Assembly: GCA_012270635.1 (NCBI GenBank)
Contig: JAAXHX010000104.1
Coordinates: 4,672 to 12,929 of the forward strand
Direction of reading: 5' to 3'
Length of the DNA stretch: 8,258 bases
DNA from: Dehalococcoidia bacterium
GTDB taxonomy: Bacteria > Chloroflexota > Dehalococcoidia > Plut-88900
Both the position numbers and the translations under genes were made by a program. Shown here piece by piece: positions 1-5,214 of the stretch. The notes beneath the pieces are model-generated. The model saw nothing but the letters and a program-made list of their open reading frames with translations. It was not told where the DNA came from and made no database searches. Every line of letters begins with the position of its first letter. The stretch's first letter is position 1.

Positions 1-383
1 TTCTCGTGAGCGGCGAGCCAGGCGTCCAGGATGCCGGGGACGGAGACGGATAGAAGGCCTTTTTCGGGGATGCCGGTGTCGGCGTAGCCCTCACGGGTCG
101 CGGCCAGGGGGGCGGGGCCCGTGCCGTTGGCGACCTCGATCTTGGCCAAGTCTCGGCGGTACACCATTATGAAACCGTCCCCCCCGATGCCCGACATCTG
201 CGGCTCCACGACGTTGACCGCTGCGGCCACGGCGATGGCCGCGTCCACCGCGTTCCCGCCCTGCTGGAGGATGAAAATGCCGGCCTGGGAGGCCAGCGGG
301 TGGCCGGAGGCAACCATCCCGTTCCTGCCCATGATATCGGGCCTGTTCGCTTCAAAATGTACGCCGTGGGGTGAACTGGGCAT
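1..383 (-). CDS. Gamma-glutamyltranspeptidase family protein, N-terminal part (runs off left edge)
   Basis: This is the first 127 codons of a gamma-glutamyltranspeptidase (GGT, Ntn-hydrolase). The family transfers or hydrolyses gamma-glutamyl groups, as in glutathione and gamma-glutamyl peptides. The visible N-terminus carries the family's opening block: GMVASGHPLASQAG, then QQGGNAVDAAIAVAAAVNVV, EPQMSGIGGDGF and SVPGILDAW. The self-cleavage threonine that makes the small subunit lies beyond the window, so activity cannot be judged. The ATG at 383 is preceded by AGGAGG (389-394) at 5-nt spacing. No signal peptide is visible: the protein starts MPSSPHGVHFEANRPD, so it may be cytoplasmic, unlike the periplasmic E. 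coli enzyme. A perfect TATAAT lies 33 nt upstream of the start. The gene is divergent from the amidohydrolase at 866. Family assignment is firm; the substrate is unknown and many GGT-like paralogues are not glutathione enzymes. Confidence 0.9.
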   Translation of the reverse strand, partial: MPSSPHGVHFEANRPDIMGRNGMVASGHPLASQAGIFILQQGGNAVDAAIAVAAAVNVVEPQMSGIGGDGFIMVYRRDLAKIEVANGTGPAPLAATREGYADTGIPEKGLLSVSVPGILDAWLAAHE

Positions 384-416
384 GGCGGCCTCCTGCAGGG
401 GCAAGGGTTGAGGGGG

Positions 417-422
417 ATTATA
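417..422 (-). promoter_or_regulatory. Candidate -10 box for the GGT gene
   Basis: The minus strand reads TATAAT exactly (422 to 417), 33 nt before the GGT ATG, leaving room for a short leader with the AGGAGG site. No convincing -35 hexamer lies at 16-18 nt spacing (AGGTGG at 17 nt), so this rests on the -10 match alone. Confidence 0.4.
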
Positions 423-479
423 GCGGATGCCTTCTTTTCCCACCTGAACCCTGTCCTTCCCAGTTACCCCCACCTCCCA

Positions 480-518
480 GCTCATACTTCGACAGGCTCA
501 GCACGAGCGGCCCCACCC
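480..518 (+). repeat. Dispersed repeat, direct copy 1 (core CTTCGACAGGCTCAG)
   Basis: A 39-bp stretch identical to 590-628, starting GCTCATACTTCGACAGG and ending GCGGCCCCACCC. The core CTTCGACAGGCTCAG recurs inverted at 677-691. From memory, the core resembles short REP-like palindromic elements scattered between genes in several bacterial phyla; that is recall, not a search result. Confidence 0.85.
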
Positions 519-530
519 ACCCTCGGATGG

Positions 531-552
531 ATTCCGGCTCGGGGGTCGGAAT
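531..552. repeat. Small inverted repeat ATTCCG...CGGAAT
   Basis: ATTCCG (531-536) and CGGAAT (547-552) form a 6-bp stem with a 10-nt loop, between the two direct repeats and followed by GACGGGG. Short ATTCC/GGAAT hairpins of this style occur as intergenic repeats in many genomes. It could also be a chance stem. Confidence 0.35.
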
Positions 553-589
553 GACGGGGAGGAGCCACCCTAAAGCCATGCCTCTCCCC

Positions 590-628
590 GCTCATACTTC
601 GACAGGCTCAGCACGAGCGGCCCCACCC
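590..628 (+). repeat. Dispersed repeat, direct copy 2
   Basis: Identical to 480-518 over 39 bp, with start points 110 bp apart. In this copy the flank also supplies CCGCTC (588-593), which can pair with GAGCGG (615-620), so the core sits inside an imperfect hairpin; copy 1 lacks this left arm. Confidence 0.85.
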
Positions 629-667
629 CGTTCACCCTGCTCCTGCTAGTGGAGACTCCCACTCACC

Positions 668-701
668 CCGCTCACCCTGAGCCTGTCGAAGGGTCGAGCG
701 G
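668..701 (-). repeat. Inverted, palindromic member of the same repeat family
   Basis: This element contains CTGAGCCTGTCGAAG (677-691), the exact reverse complement of the core of the two direct copies. It is itself a stem: CCGCTC (668-673) pairs with GAGCGG (696-701), and ACCCT (674-678) with AGGGT (690-694), with one bulged base and an 11-nt loop. The complementary cores at 597-611 and 677-691 could also pair into a longer hairpin. The structure fits a REP-like element or a transcript-end hairpin; I cannot tell which. Confidence 0.75.
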
Positions 702-794
702 AGGGCTGTACCATACCCTCGGCCATTCCTCACTCCCCTGTCATGGCCTGCACTCAATCAAATCTCCCGCATGGCGTGTGCGAGTCCCCTTCAA

Positions 795-823
795 TTGCAT
801 CCCCTCACCATAGGGGCTAGACT
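795..823 (+). promoter_or_regulatory. Weak candidate promoter for the amidohydrolase gene
   Basis: TTGCAT (795-800), a 17-nt spacer and TAGACT (818-823) lie 42 nt before the GTG start. The matches are only 3/6 and 4/6. The spacer contains a small palindrome, CCCCT (801-805) and AGGGG (812-816), which might be an operator half-site pair or chance. Confidence 0.25.
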
Positions 824-865
824 GCCAGGACAGAGGCAGCTTTCAAGGAAGGCGGGTGAATAGCA

Positions 866-1930
866 GTGCAGCTTCCCTTTGGAGTCATAGACGCGGACGG
901 ACACATCATCGAGGACCAGGCCCGTATCAGGGAGTACCTGCCGGAGCCCTACAACGGGTTCCTGCTGGACAACCTCCCCGACTCCCAGGGGCGGGTCGGG
1001 CATGGGGCGGCGCTCACCAACCGGGCCTTCGCAGACTCCACCCTTGGGGGGAGGATGGGGGGCATCGGGCCGACGGGCTACCCCTTCCCGAACGATTGGC
1101 TCGAAGCCCTGGAATGGGGCGGCATGGAGATGACTTTCCTATTCCCGACCGTCCTCCTCACCTACGGCACCATCTGGGACCCCGACTACCTGAACGCCAT
1201 CACCGTCGCTTACAATCGCTGGGTCGCCGACGAATGGCTCAGCGTCAGCCCCAGGCTGAAGGCCGTGTCCCTGATGCCCTTGAGCGACGTCAATGCGGGC
1301 ATCAAGGAACTGCGCAGGACGATAACGGAGTCCGGGTTCTCCGGGGTGATGCTCCCGGCAGTCGGGTTCGGGGGGTACGGTGAGCGGAAGTTCGACCCCT
1401 TCTTCGAAGAGGCCCAGTCCCTCGGTTGCCTGGTGGCGGTGCACGGCAACACCGCCGAATACATGAAATACACCAAGTTCATCCAACGCCACACCACCGC
1501 GTTCCCCATCTCCAACATGCTTCAGTCGGTGCACATGGTCTACGGCGGGGTGTTCGAGCGGTTCCCGGACCTGAAGATCGGGTACCTGGAGACGGGGTGC
1601 ACCTGGGTGCCCTTCTTCCTGGACAGGATGGACGAGGAATGGGAGAAGCGGGGCTGGCTCGAAACCCCCGAGTGCACCCGCAAACCCAGCGAGTACCTGA
1701 AGAGCGACAGGGTGTGGTTCCACGCCGAGCCCAGCGAGACCCTCGTCCCCCAGGTTGTCGACATCCTCGGCGAGGGCGCCCTCTTCTACGCCTCCGACTG
1801 GCCCCACTGGGACAACGAATACCCGGAGAACGTCGCCCACTTCTGGAACCGGGACGACCTCTCGGAGGGGGTCAAGCGCAAGATTTTGCGGGACAACTGC
1901 CTCGCCATGTACGGGGTGAACGGGGCTTAG
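866..1930 (+). CDS. Amidohydrolase (COG2159 / Amidohydro_2 type metal-dependent hydrolase)
   Basis: A 354-residue TIM-barrel hydrolase of the Amidohydro_2 group, which includes ACMSD and gamma-resorcylate decarboxylase and hydrolyses or decarboxylates ring acids. The usual N-terminal H-x-H metal pair appears as D11-G-H13 in VIDADGHIIE, a variant common in this group. Further landmarks are H193 (VAVHGN), H223 in SVHMVYGGVFERFPDLKIGY, E242 (LETG) and D311 (ASDWPHWD), matching the expected metal and acid/base positions. Length is normal for the family. The GTG at 866 is the first possible start, because an in-frame TGA lies at 857. GGTGA (855-859) gives a ribosome site at 6-nt spacing. The gene stands alone on the plus strand, divergent from GGT. 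No signal peptide is seen, so it is probably cytoplasmic. The substrate cannot be read from sequence; decarboxylase or hydrolase are both possible. Confidence 0.9.
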   Translation: MQLPFGVIDADGHIIEDQARIREYLPEPYNGFLLDNLPDSQGRVGHGAALTNRAFADSTLGGRMGGIGPTGYPFPNDWLEALEWGGMEMTFLFPTVLLTYGTIWDPDYLNAITVAYNRWVADEWLSVSPRLKAVSLMPLSDVNAGIKELRRTITESGFSGVMLPAVGFGGYGERKFDPFFEEAQSLGCLVAVHGNTAEYMKYTKFIQRHTTAFPISNMLQSVHMVYGGVFERFPDLKIGYLETGCTWVPFFLDRMDEEWEKRGWLETPECTRKPSEYLKSDRVWFHAEPSETLVPQVVDILGEGALFYASDWPHWDNEYPENVAHFWNRDDLSEGVKRKILRDNCLAMYGVNGA

Positions 1931-1934
1931 CCCC
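1922..1934 (+). terminator. Short GC hairpin at the amidohydrolase stop codon
   Basis: GGGGC (1922-1926), loop TTA, GCCCC (1930-1934) forms a compact stem that includes the TAG stop. Only two T residues follow, so it is a weak candidate for a factor-independent terminator. The minus-strand Rieske remnant ends just beyond it. Confidence 0.35.
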
Positions 1935-1939
1935 TTGGC

Positions 1940-2035
1940 TCACCCACCCGCGCGCAGTTTATCCAATATCCACTGCTTGAACTTGTGGGGATAATCCGCC
2001 ACGCGGAGTAGTCCGTCGGAGGTGGAAAGCCCGAT
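1940..2035 (-). pseudogene. Decayed 3' end of a second Rieske oxygenase gene
   Basis: Reading leftwards, this stretch ends in PHKFKQWILDKLRAGG and a TGA at 1940-1942. The intact Rieske protein at 2483-3589 ends LPYKFNRWILEKLGVG. DNA agrees as well: TTGAACTTGT (1977-1986 against 2517-2526) and GCGGAGTAG (2003-2011 against 2544-2552) are shared, but the distance between them is one base shorter here. That loss breaks the frame: upstream of it the matching residues (DYSAWR against VYSAQE) are in another frame. No start codon, Rieske cluster or iron ligands remain. Similarity fades beyond about 2035. This looks like a truncated, frameshifted duplicate or a relic of a related gene. Confidence 0.7.
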
Positions 2036-2085
2036 AGAGTATGGGGAACGCCCCAAGCCATTCCTGCCGGATGCGCAAGCAATTC

Positions 2086-2154
2086 TTATGCGGTCCCGTT
2101 CTCCAGCACCCGAACGAAATCGGCGTTCTTGCCCACGTGCCGGACCAGGGTTTT
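2086..2154 (-). other. Open-frame tail of unknown origin, possible gene remnant
   Basis: The minus strand reads KTLVRHVGKNADFVRVLEN followed by GTA and a TAA stop (2086-2088). Sixteen of 21 counted codon third positions are G or C, as in the real genes here, and there is no start codon or ribosome site. The frame continues upstream through the 77-residue gene but there looks non-coding. I do not recognise the sequence. It may be the end of another decayed gene or chance. Confidence 0.25.
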
Positions 2155-2386
2155 AGCCGGACCTGTTCCAGGGATTAGGTAAGCCGCGAAGGGTAAACGT
2201 TGCGACGAGTCCGATGGCTCCGAAAAAGACGAGCAGGAAAGCCAACTCATTGCCGAATCCGGGGTTGACGGGGGGGTCTATGCCTTCAACCCGCTCCGGC
2301 AGGGGATCAAGCAAAAATCCATTGAATGATATAACGGCCCCGGCGATTATCATCACGGCGAATATTATTAGAAGCGCCCTCACCAT
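2153..2386 (-). CDS. Small two-helix membrane protein, unknown function
   Basis: A 77-residue protein not recognisable as a known family. It has two hydrophobic segments, residues 4-21 (ALLIIFAVMIIAGAVISF) and 47-66 (ELAFLLVFFGAIGLVATFTL). The connecting loop of about 25 residues is acidic and proline-rich (DPLPERVEGIDPPVNPGFGN), and the tail is short (RGLPNPWNRSG). R3 before helix 1 and R67 after helix 2 suggest both ends face the cytoplasm and the loop faces out. The ATG at 2386 was chosen over the longer frame starting at 2473 because AGGGGG (2392-2397) lies 5 nt before it and a good promoter (2427-2455) falls inside the longer frame. It lies downstream of the Rieske gene on the same strand but has its own promoter. 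Translation and hydropathy favour a real gene. Confidence 0.65.
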   Translation of the reverse strand: MVRALLIIFAVMIIAGAVISFNGFLLDPLPERVEGIDPPVNPGFGNELAFLLVFFGAIGLVATFTLRGLPNPWNRSG

Positions 2387-2426
2387 TACTTCCCCCTTTT
2401 CGGTGTATTCATCCCACCTGCACGGG

Positions 2427-2455
2427 ATGTTAAAGGCTATGGGTATCCGTGTCAA
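2427..2455 (-). promoter_or_regulatory. Near-consensus sigma70-type promoter for the small membrane protein
   Basis: On the minus strand a perfect TTGACA (2455-2450) is followed by a spacer of exactly 17 nt and TAACAT (2432-2427, 4/6 to TATAAT). Transcription would begin near 2420, giving a leader of roughly 35 nt that contains the AGGGGG site before the ATG at 2386. It lies 28 nt after the Rieske stop codon, so the small gene need not depend on read-through. Confidence 0.6.
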
Positions 2456-2482
2456 ATTCCCTACTCCCGACACCTTGTCTTG

Positions 2483-3589
2483 CTAGCCTACCCCCAGCTT
2501 CTCCAGGATCCAGCGATTGAACTTGTAGGGCAGATGCTCCTGAGCGGAGTAGACCCCTTGCCGGTGCGCCCGAGACCTGATCGCCTTCTGCACCTCTTCG
2601 CAGATGTCGTAGTCCTGCTTCAGCACCCGGTCCAGGAACCCGACCGTGTCGCTGGGGTCGAAGCCCGGGGCCTCTATCACGGACTGCTCGAAGAGCCAGT
2701 CCACGGTGAGACGGCAGGCGGTGGGGGAGACGGGCCACTTGTAGAAGGCGAAGACCTGGTCGGGGAGGAGGCCCAGGAAGAGGTTGGGGTAGATGGTGAC
2801 GCTGCGGAACTTGCCCACGTCCTCCCCGGACAGCGTGCCGATGACGGGCCGGGCCCCGAAACCCGTGTCCGAATAGGTCGTCGCACCTTCAATTAAGGGC
2901 GCCCCGTCCCGTGCCTCCTGCCCGATGACGCCGTTCCTGAAGGTCGGGTGGATTTCGCAGAGCTCCGGGTGGACGCCGGGGCAGTGGTAGCACTCGACGT
3001 TGTTTTCCAGGACCAGCTTCCAGTTCGCCTCGATGTCGTAGACGTTGCGGTGGCCGATCCTGAGGCCGGAGAGGCTGTACTTCGGGAGATTGTCGGCCAG
3101 GAGGCCTAGATCGGGTTCGAAGGGCTCGGGGTTGGGGGAGAGATTGAGGAAAATGAAGCCCTCCCAGAGGTGCACCGAGACGGGGTAGAGGGACAGGGGG
3201 TCGCCGTTCAACGTGGGCCGGGATGCCATGTTGGGCGTGGCGATCAGCTCGCCGTCCAGGTTGTAGGTCCAGCCGTGGTAACGGCAGGTGAAGGCCCCGC
3301 CCCCCACCCTCCCCGACTCCTCGGAGCAGATGCGGTTGCCCCGGTGCCGACACACGTTGTAGAAGGCCTTGATCTCCCCGCTCTTCGTCCTGACTACGAC
3401 TATGCTCTCGTCGGCGACGTCCCGGAGGATGTAGTCGCCCGGGTTGGGAATCTCCTCGACGCGGGCCGCCGCGACCCACGAGTCGTAGAAGACGCGCTCC
3501 TTCTCCCGTTCGAAGATGTCAGGGTCGTAGTAGTAGCGGCTCGGGAGGGTGCGGTTGAGGGCCGATGATGCCGTAAGCTCTGCAACCAT
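2483..3589 (-). CDS. Rieske non-heme iron oxygenase, alpha-type (glycine betaine/carnitine monooxygenase-like)
   Basis: A 368-residue Rieske oxygenase (COG4638). The [2Fe-2S] ligands are C80-R-H82 and C102-R-Y-H105. The C-terminal catalytic domain has ENNVECYHCPGVHPEL, giving H202 and H207 as mononuclear iron ligands and E199 as the likely bridging acid. The third iron ligand is probably D326 in KQDYDICEEVQ. The E-C-Y-H-C-P-G-V-H-P pattern resembles GbcA/CntA-type N-demethylating or C-N-cleaving enzymes more than classical ring dihydroxylases; the substrate remains open. Such enzymes need a flavin/ferredoxin reductase, and none is present here. The ATG at 3589 has AGGAG (3597-3601) at 7-nt spacing. 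The frame stays open to 3973, but that part only shadows the amidase. A TATTAT (3607-3612) lies just upstream without a good -35. It follows the amidase by 56 nt and may be cotranscribed. Confidence 0.9.
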   Translation of the reverse strand: MVAELTASSALNRTLPSRYYYDPDIFEREKERVFYDSWVAAARVEEIPNPGDYILRDVADESIVVVRTKSGEIKAFYNVCRHRGNRICSEESGRVGGGAFTCRYHGWTYNLDGELIATPNMASRPTLNGDPLSLYPVSVHLWEGFIFLNLSPNPEPFEPDLGLLADNLPKYSLSGLRIGHRNVYDIEANWKLVLENNVECYHCPGVHPELCEIHPTFRNGVIGQEARDGAPLIEGATTYSDTGFGARPVIGTLSGEDVGKFRSVTIYPNLFLGLLPDQVFAFYKWPVSPTACRLTVDWLFEQSVIEAPGFDPSDTVGFLDRVLKQDYDICEEVQKAIRSRAHRQGVYSAQEHLPYKFNRWILEKLGVG

Positions 3590-3623
3590 GGCGCTGCTCC
3601 TATCCGATAATAGGGTCTCTGCG

Positions 3624-3651
3624 AAATAGCGTTGCGGTTTGGGCGCTATTT
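3624..3651. repeat. Perfect 8-bp inverted repeat at the amidase-Rieske junction
   Basis: AAATAGCG (3624-3631) and CGCTATTT (3644-3651) flank a 12-nt loop. The right arm includes the amidase TAG stop (3646-3648). On the transcribed minus strand the stem is followed by CGC rather than a T-run, so it is not a classical terminator. It could be an operator for the Rieske gene, an RNA stem tuning expression between the two genes, or chance. Confidence 0.5.
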
Positions 3652-5064
3652 TACATTGGCGGCGATGGCGGGACGACGCCTGTCCCCGTGGCAGCTTTCG
3701 AGGGCCTTGGCGACCCTGAGCAGCGTGTGCTCGTCGAAGTGCCGGGCCACGAGCTGCACGCCTATGGGCAGTCCCTCGCCGCTCCAGCCGAAGGGGACGT
3801 TCATGGCGGGGGAGCCGGTGAGGTCCCAGGGCACCGTGGCCCGAAGGCTGTGCCTCGCGCCCATGGTCTCGCCGCCGATTACGAACTCCTCCCGGCCCGC
3901 CCGGTACGCGGGCATGGGGACCGTGGGGCACAGGAAGATGTCGTAGCGGGTGAAATACTCGCCGACCTCCCACTTCAGGGACTCCCAGTCGAAGCTGGCG
4001 CTCAGGTACTCCTCAAAGGTCTTGTCCGGGGCGTCGACATATCGCTTCCGCAATAGTGGCGTTAGCTCCGACTCCCGTCCCCTGATTACCTCCGACAGGT
4101 AGGCCTTCCCCTCGACGACGTATACCGCGGACGATATCACCCCTCCGTCCCTGGTCCCGAGTCCCGGAATCTCCACCGGCTCCACCTCCAGGCCCAGGCC
4201 CGACAGCGCTTCCGCGGCGCTGGCGACCACCTGCTGCACCTGCTCTTCCACCGCCGTGCCGCCCGTCGGGCTCCACCCTACCCGCAGCTTGGGCAGCGGG
4301 CCGTCCAGGTCGGTGTAGTCGGGGACGGGGACGGGCGGGGCGTAGATGTCCTCGCCGTCGGGCCCGGCCATGATGGACAGCTCCAGGGCTACGTCCTGGA
4401 CGTTGCGGGCCATGGGCCCGACATGGATGGCCCGGAACAGGGTCTGGGGCACGACCCGCGTGTAGGGCACCCGTCCTAGCGTGGGCTTGAGGCCCGCAAG
4501 CCCACAGAAGCTGGACGGCTGCCGTATCGAACCCCCGAGGTCGGTGCCGACGCCCATCGGGGACATTCCCGTGGCTAGGGAAGCGGCCTCGCCCCCGCTG
4601 GAGCCGCCGGGCGTGTATCCCAGCTTCCACGGGTTCTGGGTTGGCCCGAAGAGCAGGTTGTCGGTCTCCCACCAGAGGGCGAACTCGGGCAAGTTGGTCT
4701 TGCCCAGGAGGATGCCGCCCGCGCCCTTCAGCCGCTCGTAGACCGTCGAGTCCCGGGTGGAGACGTTGTCCGCCAGAATCTTCGAACCCTGGGTGGCCCG
4801 TAGCCCGGCCACTTCGACGCAGTCCTTCAGCGTGAACGGCACCCCATGAATGGGGCCGAGATCATCGCCGCGCGCGATGGCCGCATCGGCTTCCTTGGCC
4901 AGGGCCAGGGGGTCGGGGGCGAAGGTGACTATGGCGTTGAGGGTCGGGTTCAGGGCGTCGATGCGGTCCAAGTGGGCCTGCACCACCTCCTGGGAGGAGA
5001 AGGTCTTGTTCCGTATGCCCTCGGCAAGCTCAGCGGCCGGTAGCCAGCAGATGTCCTGGGTCAT
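3646..5064 (-). CDS. Amidase-signature family hydrolase
   Basis: A 472-residue serine hydrolase of the amidase-signature family, which cleaves amide bonds to acid plus ammonia or amine. The Ser-cisSer-Lys triad is complete: K80 in PFTLKDC, cis-Ser S155 in PGGSSGGEA, and nucleophile S179 in GTDLGGSIRQP, followed by CGLAGLKPT. Length is usual for the family. The C-terminal PWDLTGSPAMNVPFG and GLPIGVQLVA blocks are also typical. It lacks obvious partner subunits (no GatB or GatC nearby), so a catabolic amidase is likelier than the Glu-tRNA(Gln) amidotransferase subunit GatA. The ATG at 5064 has AGGAGG (5072-5077) at 7-nt spacing. There is no signal peptide. It is first of a possible pair with the Rieske gene 56 nt downstream. 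A TAAAAT (5111-5116, minus strand) 46 nt before the start is a possible -10 box. Substrate unknown. Confidence 0.92.
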   Translation of the reverse strand: MTQDICWLPAAELAEGIRNKTFSSQEVVQAHLDRIDALNPTLNAIVTFAPDPLALAKEADAAIARGDDLGPIHGVPFTLKDCVEVAGLRATQGSKILADNVSTRDSTVYERLKGAGGILLGKTNLPEFALWWETDNLLFGPTQNPWKLGYTPGGSSGGEAASLATGMSPMGVGTDLGGSIRQPSSFCGLAGLKPTLGRVPYTRVVPQTLFRAIHVGPMARNVQDVALELSIMAGPDGEDIYAPPVPVPDYTDLDGPLPKLRVGWSPTGGTAVEEQVQQVVASAAEALSGLGLEVEPVEIPGLGTRDGGVISSAVYVVEGKAYLSEVIRGRESELTPLLRKRYVDAPDKTFEEYLSASFDWESLKWEVGEYFTRYDIFLCPTVPMPAYRAGREEFVIGGETMGARHSLRATVPWDLTGSPAMNVPFGWSGEGLPIGVQLVARHFDEHTLLRVAKALESCHGDRRRPAIAANVK

Positions 5065-5108
5065 GGTCGGGCCTCCTGGGGGGTTGTGTTCCGCATGTCG
5101 GGTACAGA

Positions 5109-5133
5109 GTATTTTACACGGTGGTATTTGACA
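5109..5133. promoter_or_regulatory. Divergent control region with tandem GTATTTKACA motifs
   Basis: GTATTTTACA (5109-5118) and GTATTTGACA (5124-5133) are direct repeats 15 bp apart with one mismatch, in the 150-bp gap between the amidase (-) and the Ig-like protein gene (+). The second includes a perfect plus-strand TTGACA (5128-5133), but the hexamer 17 nt later (TTCAGA) is a poor -10. On the minus strand the first gives TAAAAT. The gap is more AT-rich than the neighbouring genes. This suggests a promoter/regulator site but does not establish one. Confidence 0.35.
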
Positions 5134-5214
5134 ATTGGGAAAGAGTGGCGTTCAGAGCGTGGAGTAGTAATAATGAAGTCGAAGGGGTATGCAGAGTCGT
5201 GAGGGCATTGCATT

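Larger units (their letters stand above)
384..865. other. Divergent intergenic region with a dispersed-repeat cluster, no gene
   Basis: This 482-bp gap separates the divergent GGT and amidohydrolase genes. I find no credible coding frame in it; the open frames overlapping it have no family resemblance and run through the repeats. It holds two identical direct repeats (480-518, 590-628), one inverted relative (668-701), a short hairpin (531-552), and candidate promoters near 417 (-) and 795-823 (+). The C-rich plus strand between about 440 and 670 is largely repeat-derived sequence. Confidence 0.7.

Noticed and set aside
480..701. CRISPR array
   Set aside because: Only two direct copies and one inverted relative, spacing unlike an array, and no cas genes.
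1139..1840. Long minus-strand open frame of 233 codons opposite the amidohydrolase
   Set aside because: It is a GC-rich antisense shadow; the plus strand encodes a clear amidohydrolase with all motifs.
2456..2482. Terminator after the Rieske gene
   Set aside because: Only a 4-bp GACA/TGTC stem without a T-run is seen, too weak to call.
2480..2896. Plus-strand open frame opposite the Rieske gene
   Set aside because: Antisense shadow without motifs or ribosome site; the minus strand carries the conserved protein.
3590..3973. Upstream extension of the Rieske frame to 3973
   Set aside because: It overlaps the amidase 3' end, shows no Rieske similarity, and the ATG at 3589 has AGGAG at 7 nt and begins a normal-length family member.
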